DNA from: Sphingobium sp.
GTDB lineage: Bacteria; Pseudomonadota; Alphaproteobacteria; Sphingomonadales; Sphingomonadaceae
Direction: 5' to 3'
Length of the DNA stretch: 64,000 nt
Assembly: GCA_023266575.1 (NCBI GenBank)
Contig: JAHFPV010000001.1
Span: forward strand, 283,152-347,151
Of this stretch, positions 42,452 through 51,318 are shown piece after piece. Every line of letters starts with the position of its first letter. The stretch's first letter is position 1. Under the pieces are notes generated by a model. It was not told where the DNA came from. It ran no database searches and saw nothing but the letters and a program-made list of their open reading frames with translations. The translations under genes were made by a program, and so were the position numbers.

Positions 42452-43939
42452 ATGGTCGAACTGGTGAAAATGAATCCCGCCGCCGAAACCGGCGCGCCTG
42501 AACTCCCTCGCAATGTGGAGGCGGAAGCGGCGCTGCTCGGCGCGCTGATGATCGACAACCGGCTGGCGGAGGATGTGCAGCTCAAGATCAAGGCGGAGCA
42601 TTTTTTCGAGCCGATGCACGGTCGCATCTATGATGCGATCATGAAGCTGCTGGACCGCGACATGGTCGCCAATCCGGTGACGCTCAAACCCATGCTGGAT
42701 CAGGACCCGGCGCTCAAGGAATTGGGCGGCGCGGGCTATCTGGCGCAACTGACCGGCAATGGCGCGGCGCTGATCGGCGCGCGCGATTTCGCGTCGCAGA
42801 TCTACGACCTCGCCTTGCTACGACAGCTTGTCAGTGTTGGCAGGGAACTGGTTGAAAATGCAATGGATACGAGCGAGGATGTCAATCCCCGCGAACAGAT
42901 AGAGGCAGCCGAAGTCGCGCTCTACAAAGTATCCGAAGGGGAGGGCGAAAGCGGGTCGGTCAAGAGCTTCCTTGCCGCGTCGACCGCCGCCGTGCAGGTT
43001 GCCGAACGCGCGCTCAACAGCGGCGGGCATGTGTCGGGTATCACCACTGGGATCAACAGCCTGAATGCCAAGATCGGTGGTCTGCACAATTCGGACCTCA
43101 TGATTCTGGCGGGCCGTCCGGGCATGGGCAAGACCTCGCTGGCCACCAACATCGCCTATAATGCCGCGTCCCGCTGGCTGCGCGACAATGCCGACGGTAT
43201 TCCGCCGGAAAAGAATATGGGGGCCAAGACGGCCTTCTTCAGCCTCGAAATGTCGGCTGACCAGTTGGCGACCCGCGTGCTGGCCGAACAATCGGGCATC
43301 AGCGGTGAAGCGCTGCGCATGGGCAAGATCAGCCGGGCCGATTTCCAGAACCTGTCCCGCGCCGCGCGCGAGTTGCAGGAACTGCCTTTGTTCATCGACG
43401 ATACGCCGGGCCTGACCATCGCCGCGCTGCGTACCCGCGCGCGCCGCTTGAAGCGCCGCCATGATGTTGGCTTCATCGTCGTCGACTATCTCCAGCTGTT
43501 GCAAGGGACGGGTCGCGGCAATGAAAATCGCGTCAACGAGATTTCGGAAATTTCCCGTGGTCTCAAGACCTTGGCGAAGGAACTTCATGTGCCGGTGTTG
43601 GCGCTGTCGCAGCTCAGCCGCGCGGTCGAACAGCGGGAGGACAAGAGGCCGCAGCTATCGGACCTGCGCGAATCCGGCTCGATCGAGCAGGACGCTGACA
43701 TGGTCTGGTTCGTGTTCCGTGAGGATTATTACGAAGCGGCCAAGGAGCCCAAGGTCGAGGATGAAGCGGCTTACGCCATCTGGCGCGAAAATATGGACCG
43801 CATCTATGGCCTGGCCGAAGTGATCGTCGCCAAGCAGCGCCACGGCTCCACCGGCCGCATCCGCATGAAATTCGACGCCCGCATCACGCGCTTCTCCGAC
43901 GTGGCGGACGACAGCTATCAGGATCTGGATTACGAGTAA
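42452..43939 (+). CDS. dnaB: Replicative DNA helicase DnaB
   Basis: 495 residues. The N-terminal primase-interacting domain (about 20-120) begins PRNVEAEAALLGALMIDNRL. The RecA-type motor has Walker A GRPGMGKTS, Walker B FIVVDYLQL, and motifs H3/H4 around LSQLSRAVEQR and DLRESGSIEQDAD. No intein is present. It unwinds DNA at the replication fork as a hexamer. Confidence 0.97.
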   Translation: MVELVKMNPAAETGAPELPRNVEAEAALLGALMIDNRLAEDVQLKIKAEHFFEPMHGRIYDAIMKLLDRDMVANPVTLKPMLDQDPALKELGGAGYLAQLTGNGAALIGARDFASQIYDLALLRQLVSVGRELVENAMDTSEDVNPREQIEAAEVALYKVSEGEGESGSVKSFLAASTAAVQVAERALNSGGHVSGITTGINSLNAKIGGLHNSDLMILAGRPGMGKTSLATNIAYNAASRWLRDNADGIPPEKNMGAKTAFFSLEMSADQLATRVLAEQSGISGEALRMGKISRADFQNLSRAARELQELPLFIDDTPGLTIAALRTRARRLKRRHDVGFIVVDYLQLLQGTGRGNENRVNEISEISRGLKTLAKELHVPVLALSQLSRAVEQREDKRPQLSDLRESGSIEQDADMVWFVFREDYYEAAKEPKVEDEAAYAIWRENMDRIYGLAEVIVAKQRHGSTGRIRMKFDARITRFSDVADDSYQDLDYE

Positions 43940-43949
43940 GAAGTTCCTT

Positions 43950-44060
43950 CCCGGCACGGGGAGGGGAACCACGAAGTGCTGGAGGGGGCGTGCTGCTTGG
44001 CGCAGCGCTGATACGCCATCCCCCTCCGTCGGGCTGCGCCCGCCACCTCCCCGTGCCGGG
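43950..44060. repeat. Intergenic inverted repeat with 15-bp arms
   Basis: CCCGGCACGGGGAGG (43950-43964) and its exact complement (44046-44060) flank about 80 bases. The spacer has its own weaker pairing (GGAGGGGGCG with CCCCCTCC). It fills almost the whole gap between the convergent stops of dnaB and the DUF885 gene. Confidence 0.8.
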
Positions 44061-44069
44061 GAGGATTAT

Positions 44070-45863
44070 TCAGCCCTTCGCCCTCGCCGCAACCCTTGCC
44101 TCCAGCATCGACAGCGGCATCGCGCCTTCCTCAAGAATGGCGTGGAACTGCTTGATATCGAAGCGGTCACCCATCGCTGCCTGCGCCGCGGCGCGCGCCT
44201 TGCTCCATACGCCATGGCCGACCTTGTAGCTGGTCGCCTGGCCCGGCTGGGTGCAGTAACGCTCCACTTCACGCTGGCAGCGTGCCTGGGTGAAGCCGGT
44301 CTTTTCAACCATATAGGCGGTGGCCTTCTCACGGCTCCATTGCTTGCTATGAATGCCTGTGTCGACCACCAACCGCGCCGCGCGGAACAGGAAGGATTGC
44401 AGATACCCCGCCCGGTCTAGCGGGGTGGCATAGCCCTTCAGCTCGTCCGACAGCTGTTCGGCATAGAGCGCCCAGCCTTCGCTATAGGCGCTCATGAAGG
44501 CGGTCTTGCGTAGCATGGGAATGTCGCCCGCCGTCTGCGCGGTCGAAATCTGGAGGTGATGCCCCGGCACCCCTTCATGATAGTTGAGTGCAGGCAGCGT
44601 ATATTTGGGCCAGTCGCCTATCGCCTTCAAATTGATGAAGAAGATCGCCGGGCGCGACCCGTCCAGCGCCGCGCGATTATAATAGCCGTTCGACGCGCCA
44701 TCCTGAATCTCGACCGGCACCGCGCGGATTTCGAGCGGCGTATCGGGAATGGTTGCAAAGGCCTGCGGCAATTTCGCCTGCATCAGCTTGGCTTCGGCAT
44801 TGAGCGCGGCGATCAGATCGGCGCGCCCCTGCGCCGTGTCGGGATAGACCTGCGACGGATCGGCGTTCAGCGCCGCCAGCCGTTCGCCGATCGTCCCCTT
44901 GGTATAGCCCGCGCCTTGCAGGATCGTGTCAAGCTGCGCGCTGATGTCGGCAACCTGCTCCACCCCCATCGCGTGGATGTCCGCCGCCGACAGGTCGGTG
45001 GTGGTCGCGCTCTTCAATGCGGCGGCGTAAATCTCCTCGCCGCGCGGGGTGCGCCATACGCCATCGCCCGCCGTAGTCTTGCCGCGCAGCCCCTCGATCA
45101 TCGCGATCTGCGCGTCGAGCGCGGGGTAGATGCTTTTCTCGACAATCGCTGCCGCCGGTCCCTGCCAGTCGCCCGCTATCCCCTTGGCCGCCGCGCGCTT
45201 CACCAGCGACTGGACCAGGCTGCTGCTGGCGGCAGGCTGATCGCGCAGCTTCTTCATCTGCCCCAGCGTCAGGTCCAGTGACCAGCCGGGTGCCAGATAG
45301 CCGCGCGCCGCCTCGTCCCGCTGCATCGCGCTATCGGTGCGCAGGTTGCGGGCGAACGCTTCCAGCCGCGCCAGATAGGCGTCGCCGTCCGCCGCCACAT
45401 TGATGGTGTGGGCGGTGTTCAGGAAATCGGGCGTCGAAAAATAGCTGCCGCCCTGCTGGAAGATACGATAGGGGCGCACTGCACTGTTCAGGCCAAATGT
45501 CGCCGGGGCTACCGTCTGCTGCCCAAGCGAATAGAGGATGACGTCAAGGTTCAGCCGCTGCGGAGCGGACAGGCTGGCGGACTTAAATCCCTCCAGTTCC
45601 TTGATCGCCGCCTGCGTTGCGGCCAGCCGCTTCATCATCGCCGACTTGCTATTGTCGTCCAGTTGGCTCTTCGCTCCCGCCCGCGCGCCCTTGTCCAGCC
45701 CCAGGCTGGTGACGAAGCTGGGCGAGAGGTCCAGTTGCCGCTCGAAAATGGCGGTGAAGGCCGCCGACAGCCGCGCATCGTCGCTGCCCTGCGCGAAAGC
45801 GCGGGGGGCAGCTACGGCGATGGCAACGGCGCCGGAGGACAGCAGAAAATCACGACGGTCCAT
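44070..45863 (-). CDS. DUF885 family protein, probable exported metallopeptidase
   Basis: 597 residues. The N-terminus MDRRDFLLSSGAVAIAVAA is a twin-arginine signal. The DUF885 signature NYHEGVPGHHLQ, an HExxHH-like zinc site, lies near residue 430, followed by the SAYSEGWALYAEQL block. Relatives are collagenase- or carboxypeptidase-like; the substrate is unknown. Single gene. Confidence 0.9.
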   Translation of the reverse strand: MDRRDFLLSSGAVAIAVAAPRAFAQGSDDARLSAAFTAIFERQLDLSPSFVTSLGLDKGARAGAKSQLDDNSKSAMMKRLAATQAAIKELEGFKSASLSAPQRLNLDVILYSLGQQTVAPATFGLNSAVRPYRIFQQGGSYFSTPDFLNTAHTINVAADGDAYLARLEAFARNLRTDSAMQRDEAARGYLAPGWSLDLTLGQMKKLRDQPAASSSLVQSLVKRAAAKGIAGDWQGPAAAIVEKSIYPALDAQIAMIEGLRGKTTAGDGVWRTPRGEEIYAAALKSATTTDLSAADIHAMGVEQVADISAQLDTILQGAGYTKGTIGERLAALNADPSQVYPDTAQGRADLIAALNAEAKLMQAKLPQAFATIPDTPLEIRAVPVEIQDGASNGYYNRAALDGSRPAIFFINLKAIGDWPKYTLPALNYHEGVPGHHLQISTAQTAGDIPMLRKTAFMSAYSEGWALYAEQLSDELKGYATPLDRAGYLQSFLFRAARLVVDTGIHSKQWSREKATAYMVEKTGFTQARCQREVERYCTQPGQATSYKVGHGVWSKARAAAQAAMGDRFDIKQFHAILEEGAMPLSMLEARVAARAKG

Positions 45864-45899
45864 GGCTGGGACTCCCTTATCTTTGAATAAGGGAGACTC

Positions 45900-46811
45900 T
45901 TAAGCCGCTGATGCGATCCGTCCAGAGGCTTGTAATATTGTTGCGTGCGGTTCGGCCTGCTTGGGCAGCACCGTGGCGGCGGGCGTCAGCAGATAGGCCT
46001 CCAGCAGGTCGAGGATATGGCTATCCTCCTGCGCATCGAATTTGCGCGCGAACAGGTCCGGGCTGAGCGTCAGCCGCAGCGCGTCGCGGGTCACGAATGT
46101 CCGGGGGCGTAGCTTGATGTCGCCATCGGGAATCCAGTCGATCGTACGCAGATCGTCATTGACCTGTTTGTCAGGGGCAAAGGCGTTCATCATCACCGTC
46201 TGGAAAAAGCCTTCGTCAGCAATCAGCGTGCGGCGGTAGAAATTCTTGAATTTCAGCGCGGCGGGGTCGCTACAGACAAAGGCGCAGAAATCGCGGGTGA
46301 CCGCCTTCCACTGGGTGCCGATATAGGGGGTGATCCCCGCCATGCGGCGGCGCGGGATGCCGGTGCGGACGATGCGGTTGAACGCTTCGATGAAATAATG
46401 GCTCAGCCGGTTCATCGTGTCGGGGCGGACGGCCTGCTGCGGCACGGCGCGGATGAACTCGGTCCCGTCATGCTGTGCCAGATAGTCGGCGATGTAAGCC
46501 TGCGATTTGAGCGGGAAATCCTGCCCGCTCAAATTGATGAAATAGCGCCAGTCCGCGCCCATCTCCAGCAATTTGGCCATGCCACGCAGTTCGGCATCGA
46601 CCAGACTATATCCGCCCCACAGCATCTTGCGCGACGGCAGCATTGCGACATTGGCGTAGGGTTTGAGGAACGCGGCAACATCCGCCTGCATCGTAGCGCC
46701 CGACCGGTGATCGACATGGATCAGATAATGATTGCCCGGCACATAGATGGCGCGGAACATACGCTTGAACTGTTCGGGGAAGCGGTGGACGAGGATGAGA
46801 TAGGCGATCAT
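45900..46811 (-). CDS. GT14-family glycosyltransferase (core-2/I-branching type)
   Basis: 303 residues. The core-2/I-branching (Pfam Branch) blocks YLILVHRFPEQFKRMF, YLIHVDHRSG and the signature FINLSGQDFPLKS are clear. Relatives are beta-1,6-N-acetylglucosaminyl- or xylosyltransferases. A GTG at 46820 is an alternative start. It stands alone, next to a 354-bp gene-free stretch. The acceptor, perhaps capsule or O-antigen, is not known. Confidence 0.87.
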   Translation of the reverse strand: MIAYLILVHRFPEQFKRMFRAIYVPGNHYLIHVDHRSGATMQADVAAFLKPYANVAMLPSRKMLWGGYSLVDAELRGMAKLLEMGADWRYFINLSGQDFPLKSQAYIADYLAQHDGTEFIRAVPQQAVRPDTMNRLSHYFIEAFNRIVRTGIPRRRMAGITPYIGTQWKAVTRDFCAFVCSDPAALKFKNFYRRTLIADEGFFQTVMMNAFAPDKQVNDDLRTIDWIPDGDIKLRPRTFVTRDALRLTLSPDLFARKFDAQEDSHILDLLEAYLLTPAATVLPKQAEPHATILQASGRIASAA

Positions 46812-47165
46812 GCGGGGCACACTCCATCAGGCGCGCATCGGTCGGGTGACCGATGCGGTGCAGGTGTTTCCAGCCTTTTGGAAAATCATCGAAGCGAGAG
46901 GTTCGACCGGCATAGGGGGTTCAGGTCGAAGCGAGGCCGCCCCGGCCATATGCCGAGAACGGCATATGGGGATGATGCACCGCGATTCTTAGGGGTGCGC
47001 GTAAATGAGGGAGAGCATCCCCCCGAACCCCTCTCCAGCGCCGGACGTTATTCACTTCCTCCGTTCGTTTCGAGCGAAGTCGAGAAACTGCGCGCGACCG
47101 TTCTCGACTTCGCTCGAAACGAACGGAGGTTGAGGCTCAATCTGAAGTAAGGCTAATCCAGACGA
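46812..47165. other. Gene-free region with a 10-bp-arm hairpin
   Basis: No open frame with coding character was found. It contains CCATATGCCG-agaa-CGGCATATGG (46946-46969), a perfect stem-loop with no following T-run, and the long inverted repeat listed separately at 47058-47129. It lies downstream of cysH and upstream of the GT14 gene, so the GT14 promoter should be here. Confidence 0.6.
47058..47129. repeat. Perfect 29-bp inverted repeat, same family as 18800-18878
   Basis: Arms 47058-47086 and 47101-47129 are perfect complements. The core CGTTCGTTTCGAGCGAAG is identical to that in the repeat near aguB. It is located 37 bases beyond the cysH stop. Confidence 0.85.
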
Positions 47166-47951
47166 TCAGAATACCGGCATGTTGGCGGGATCTTCGGGAT
47201 CGACCACCGGGATCGGCGTGACGGGCGAGTGGATGCCGCATTCCACCTTGTCCCAGCCACGCCAGCGGCCCGCGCGCGGGTCCTCGCCCGGCTGCACCTT
47301 GGACGTGCAGGGTTCGCAGCCGATCGACAGATAGCCCTGGGCCTCCAGCGGATGGCGGGGCAGGGCGTGCTGCGCGAAATAGGCCTCCAGATCATCCTTG
47401 GTCCAGTCGCCCAGCGGATTGATCTTGAGCCGCCCATCCTCGACCTCGAAGCGGGGCAGATTCTGCCGCGTGATCGACTGGAACGCCTTGCGCCCGGAAA
47501 TCCAGGCGTCGAGGCCTTCCTTGGCGCGCTTCAATGGCTCGACCTTGCGAATGTCGCAGCAGCCATCGGGATCATAGGACCAGCGCAGGCCGGTCTCGTC
47601 CTTCTTCGCGATCACTTCGGCGATCGGCGTCACGGTGCGGCTGTCGGTAAAGCCGAAAGCGTCGATCAGCGTGTCGCGATAGGTCAAGGTTTCGGCGAAC
47701 ATCTTGAGCGTATCGACAAAGATCACCGGAACGGTCGGGTCCGCCTGCGCCACCAGATGCAGCAGCACCGCGCTTTCGGTGCCGAAGGAGGATACGACCG
47801 CGACATTCCCCGCCAGCCCTTTGGCAAAGACGGTCTTGAGCATGTCCAGCGTGCCGACACCGTCAAACCGCGCGTTGAGCGCGTCCGCGTCACCCTGCGT
47901 AAAGGCGGGGCGGGCGTCGATGATGTCGAGCGTGCGGGCGGCTTCAGCCAT
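47166..47951 (-). CDS. cysH: Phosphoadenylyl/adenylyl-sulfate reductase (CysH, iron-sulfur type)
   Basis: 261 residues. It reduces activated sulfate to sulfite with thioredoxin. The PP-loop-like VVSSFGTESAVLLH lies at about 52-65. Two cysteine pairs, DGCCDIRKVEPL and GCEPCTSKV, would ligate a 4Fe-4S cluster. This marks the APS-using (or dual) class rather than the cluster-free E. coli PAPS reductase. The catalytic cysteine is near the C-terminus in KVECGIH. It starts 8 bp inside the DUF934 gene, last in the sulfate-assimilation operon. Confidence 0.94.
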   Translation of the reverse strand: MAEAARTLDIIDARPAFTQGDADALNARFDGVGTLDMLKTVFAKGLAGNVAVVSSFGTESAVLLHLVAQADPTVPVIFVDTLKMFAETLTYRDTLIDAFGFTDSRTVTPIAEVIAKKDETGLRWSYDPDGCCDIRKVEPLKRAKEGLDAWISGRKAFQSITRQNLPRFEVEDGRLKINPLGDWTKDDLEAYFAQHALPRHPLEAQGYLSIGCEPCTSKVQPGEDPRAGRWRGWDKVECGIHSPVTPIPVVDPEDPANMPVF

Positions 47952-48384
47952 TTTGTGTCTCCGGGTGCCGCTTGGCCCAAATGGGGCTGCGGCCATCGAT
48001 CGCCTTCTGATAGACGTCATCATAACGATTGAGCGCGCGTTCGACGGCGGCATCGTCCAGCGCCTTGGCAGGATGGAAGCTGTCAAAGCCGCAGCGGCGC
48101 ATGGCCACGATCTGATCGACCAGCACGTCGCCCACCGCGCGCAATTCGCCGGTATAGCCGGCCTCCCGCACGATCCGCGCCGCCGAATAGCCGCGCCCGT
48201 CGCCAAAACCGGGGAAATTCACCTCAATCAGCGAGATACGGTCCAGATGGGGCAGCAATTCGCGCGCATCCTCGCCCGGCTCGATGCGGACGGCGGTGGC
48301 GTTGGACTGGCCGGTGAAGGATTCGACCGTCACGGCGGGTTCCTGCGTGGACTCGCCGTCGCGGAAGGAGAGAAATTCAACCAT
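47944..48384 (-). CDS. DUF934 family protein of the sulfate-assimilation operon
   Basis: 146 residues. The DUF934 blocks RIEPGEDARELLPHLDRISL, GFGDGRGYSAARIVRE, LRAVGDVLVDQ and GFDSFHP are intact. The family occurs almost only between sulfite reductase and cysH in proteobacteria. It is thought to assist sulfite reduction, but the mechanism is unproven. It overlaps cysH and follows cysI after a 119-bp gap filled by a repeat. Confidence 0.9.
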   Translation of the reverse strand: MVEFLSFRDGESTQEPAVTVESFTGQSNATAVRIEPGEDARELLPHLDRISLIEVNFPGFGDGRGYSAARIVREAGYTGELRAVGDVLVDQIVAMRRCGFDSFHPAKALDDAAVERALNRYDDVYQKAIDGRSPIWAKRHPETQNG

Positions 48385-48394
48385 CTTACAATTC

Positions 48395-48490
48395 CCGTTC
48401 GGGCTGAGCGAAGTCGAAGCCTTTGCCAGAGCGAAGCGAAGGCGCTTCACTACGTTCAGCGGAACCCTTCGACAGGCTCAGGGCGAACGG
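48395..48490. repeat. Inverted repeat inside the sulfate-assimilation operon
   Basis: An imperfect inverted repeat: CGTTCGGGCTGAGCGAAG near 48396 and its near complement CCTTCGACAGGCTCAGGG with CGAACGG ending at 48490. It lies between the cysI stop and the DUF934 start. It differs from the other repeat families in the window. Confidence 0.75.
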
Positions 48491-48503
48491 CTGTTGTGTA
48501 TAA

Positions 48504-50135
48504 TCAACCATAGATCGCCTCCTTAAAGGGCTTCATGCCGATGCGGCGATAGGTGTCGAGGAAGCGTTCGCCGCTTTCCCGCTCGGCGAGATAAATGTCG
48601 GTGACCTTCTCGATCGCATCGACCACGCCATCTTCGGAAAAGCCCGGCCCAGTGATCTGGCCCAGCGAGGCATCTTCCGCGCCCGATCCGCCCAGCAGCA
48701 GCTGGAAATTTTCCACGCCGCGCCGGTCCACGCCCAAAATGCCGATATGCCCGGCATGATGATGGCCGCAGGCATTGATGCAACCCGATATCTTGAGCTT
48801 CAGTTCGCCTATCTCCGCCTGCCGCTCCGCCGCGGCAAAGCGTGCCGCGATCTTCTGCGCCAGCGGGATCGACCGCGCATTGGCGAGCGCGCAATAGTCG
48901 AGGCCGGGGCAGGCGATGATGTCGGTGATGAGGTCCAGATTGGCCTCCGCCAGCCCCGCTGCGACCAGCTTCTGCCAGACGGCGTAAAGGTCCGCCTTCT
49001 TCACATGGGGCAGCACCAGATTCTGCGCGTGCGTGACGCGCAGTTCATCGAACGAATAGGCTTCGGCGAGGTCCGCGACCAGACCAATCTGTTCCGCAGA
49101 CGCATCGCCGGGGATGCCGTCGATCGGCTTTAGGCTGATATTGACGATCGCATAGCCGGGTGCCTTGTGCGCCGCGACCTGCCGGTCCACCCACAGGGCA
49201 AAGGCGGGGTTGCTGCGGTCGATATCGTCGCTCAAGCCGCTTTCATAAGCGGGCGCGGCGAAGAAGGCGCGGATGCGGGCCAGTTCCTCAACCGGCGGAT
49301 TGAGGCCCAGTTCACGCATATGCGCAAACTCTTCCTCGACCTGCCGCTTATATTCCTCGACGCCGATTTCATGGACCAGTATCTTGATCCGCGCCTTATA
49401 TTTATTGTCGCGGCGACCATAGCGATTATAGACGCGCAGGCAGGCTTCCAGATAAGAGATGATCTCATCTTCAGCGATGAAGTCCCTGATAAGCGGTGCA
49501 ACCATTGGCGTGCGCCCCATGCCGCCACCGGCATAGACTTCCGCGCCGACGACACCGTCCCGCTCGACCAGTTTCAGGCCGATGTCATGCAGCCGCATCG
49601 CCGCGCGATCATCGTCGGACGCGATCACCGCAATCTTGAACTTGCGCGGAAGATAGGTGAATTCCGGGTGGAAGCTCGACCATTGGCGCAGCAATTCGGC
49701 CCAGGGGCGGGGGTCCGCTACCTCGTCGGCGCTGACACCGGCATATTGGTCGGACGAGATATTGCGGATGCAATTGCCCGATGTCTGGATGGCGTGCATC
49801 TCGACCGTCGCCAGTTCGGCCAGAATGTCGGGCGCATCGGCCAGCTTGATCCAGTTATATTGCAGGTTCTGGCGCGTGGTGAAGTGGCCATAGCCCTTGT
49901 CATATTTGCCCGCAATCTCGCCCAGCTTGCGCATCTGCTTGCCGCTCAGCGTGCCATAGGGGATGGCAACGCGCAGCATATAGGCGTGCAGCTGGAGATA
50001 GAGGCCGTTCATCAGCCGCAGCGGCTTGAACTGGTCCTCGGTCAGGGCGCCGGTAAGGCGGCGCTGGGTCTGGTCGCGAAATTCCTCGACGCGGGCGTCG
50101 ACGATGGCCTGGTCATAGCTGTCATAACGATACAT
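48504..50135 (-). CDS. cysI: Ferredoxin-type sulfite (nitrite/sulfite) reductase
   Basis: 543 residues. Two ferredoxin-like half-domains are visible (FTTRQNLQYNWI and THAQNLVLPHV). The siroheme-4Fe-4S cysteines lie in CPGLDYC and SGCINACGHH near 410-455. The operon and the upstream SUMT gene, which supplies siroheme, indicate sulfite reduction to sulfide. There is no cysJ flavoprotein, so ferredoxin or another donor is expected. It starts 3 bp after DUF2849. Confidence 0.93.
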   Translation of the reverse strand: MYRYDSYDQAIVDARVEEFRDQTQRRLTGALTEDQFKPLRLMNGLYLQLHAYMLRVAIPYGTLSGKQMRKLGEIAGKYDKGYGHFTTRQNLQYNWIKLADAPDILAELATVEMHAIQTSGNCIRNISSDQYAGVSADEVADPRPWAELLRQWSSFHPEFTYLPRKFKIAVIASDDDRAAMRLHDIGLKLVERDGVVGAEVYAGGGMGRTPMVAPLIRDFIAEDEIISYLEACLRVYNRYGRRDNKYKARIKILVHEIGVEEYKRQVEEEFAHMRELGLNPPVEELARIRAFFAAPAYESGLSDDIDRSNPAFALWVDRQVAAHKAPGYAIVNISLKPIDGIPGDASAEQIGLVADLAEAYSFDELRVTHAQNLVLPHVKKADLYAVWQKLVAAGLAEANLDLITDIIACPGLDYCALANARSIPLAQKIAARFAAAERQAEIGELKLKISGCINACGHHHAGHIGILGVDRRGVENFQLLLGGSGAEDASLGQITGPGFSEDGVVDAIEKVTDIYLAERESGERFLDTYRRIGMKPFKEAIYG

Positions 50136-50138
50136 GGT

Positions 50139-50435
50139 TCAGATCACCCACTTGCCGATGTCGGCTTCGGTTGGTTGTTCGACTAGGTCGGGGCGCACGG
50201 TCGGGCCGAAGGCGCGGATGCGGTCCTTGATATGGGCCGGGCGCACGCCATCCTCGCCAAGGGTCGCGTCGATCACATAGGCACCCACGACCCGCAGCGC
50301 GGCTTCCTCCGCGCGCGCCAGATCATCGCCATGCGCGCCAACATCGGCCGCATCGCCCACCTGCCGCGACCAGCCATCGCCCGCCCACCAGATGACGTCG
50401 CCCGATGCCAGATCATTACCCGTCAAAATCTTCAC
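50139..50435 (-). CDS. DUF2849 family protein
   Basis: 98 residues from a GTG that overlaps the SUMT stop (GTGA). KILTGNDLASGDVIWW opens the domain. DUF2849 is a short alphaproteobacterial family found between cobA/cysG and cysI; its function is unknown. Position implies a role in sulfite reductase assembly or electron supply. Confidence 0.87.
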   Translation of the reverse strand: MKILTGNDLASGDVIWWAGDGWSRQVGDAADVGAHGDDLARAEEAALRVVGAYVIDATLGEDGVRPAHIKDRIRAFGPTVRPDLVEQPTEADIGKWVI

Positions 50436-51244
50436 GAACGCATCTCCGCCCCATATTCCTGTCTTTGCGCCCATCCCGCCAGCACGTCCTGTGCCAGCGC
50501 GTAGCGCGCTACCTCTCCCACAACGATCAGCGCCGGGCTGACCACCGCCTCCCGCGCCACCATATCGCCAAGGTCGGCGAGCAGGGTGCGCAGCGTGCGC
50601 ATATCGGCCCGCGTGCCATTTTCTAGCACCGCGACCGGTAAGGCAGGCGACACGCCGTCGGCGATCAGCTTGTCGGCAATCTGCGCCGCCGTCGCCACGC
50701 CCATATAGATGACAAGCGTGCGACCCTGACCAGCTAGGCCAGACCAGTCCTGATCGCGCAGTCCCTTGCACTGGCCCGCCACGAAGGTGACCGCGCTCGA
50801 TGCGTCACGATGGGTCAGCGGCAGTTGTGCCTGCGCCGCCGCGCCGATGGCGGCGCTGACGCCCGGCACGATTTCCGCCGGCACGCCCGCCGCCCGGCAC
50901 GCTTCCATTTCCTCGCCGCCGCGCCCGAAAATGAACGGATCGCCGCCCTTCAGCCGCACGACAGACTCGCCCGCCAGCGCAAAGCGCACCAGCAGCGCGT
51001 TGATCGCCTCCTGCGGCATCGAATGGCGGCTGCGCTGCTTGGCGACGCTGATCAGTTCTGCATCGGGCGACGCCAGCGCGAGAATCTCGTCCGACACCAG
51101 CCCGTCATGCACGATCAGCCGCGCATCGCGGATCAGCCGCACCGCCTTGATCGTCAGCAATTCCGGGTCGCCCGGCCCCGCGCCGACCAGATGGACGGTG
51201 GCGGGTACAACAGGATCAGATACAGGGTCAGCCATGCTCGGCAT
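50432..51244 (-). CDS. cobA: Uroporphyrinogen-III C-methyltransferase (SUMT)
   Basis: 270 residues, a single-domain SUMT without the CysG dehydrogenase part. VHLVGAGPGDPELLT opens the domain, followed by VRLKGGDPFIFGRGGEE and PGVSAAIGAAA. It makes precorrin-2 with two SAM, here most likely for siroheme of the downstream sulfite reductase. ATGs at 51244 and 51235 are both possible; neither has a strong ribosome site. First gene of the five-gene operon. Confidence 0.94.
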   Translation of the reverse strand: MPSMADPVSDPVVPATVHLVGAGPGDPELLTIKAVRLIRDARLIVHDGLVSDEILALASPDAELISVAKQRSRHSMPQEAINALLVRFALAGESVVRLKGGDPFIFGRGGEEMEACRAAGVPAEIVPGVSAAIGAAAQAQLPLTHRDASSAVTFVAGQCKGLRDQDWSGLAGQGRTLVIYMGVATAAQIADKLIADGVSPALPVAVLENGTRADMRTLRTLLADLGDMVAREAVVSPALIVVGEVARYALAQDVLAGWAQRQEYGAEMRS

Positions 51245-51318
51245 GTGGACAATGCGCAGGCGAAGTTCAATTCAGAATGGGTATGTCGGGGATTAGGAAA
51301 TCTTGTCCGGGCAGGGCG

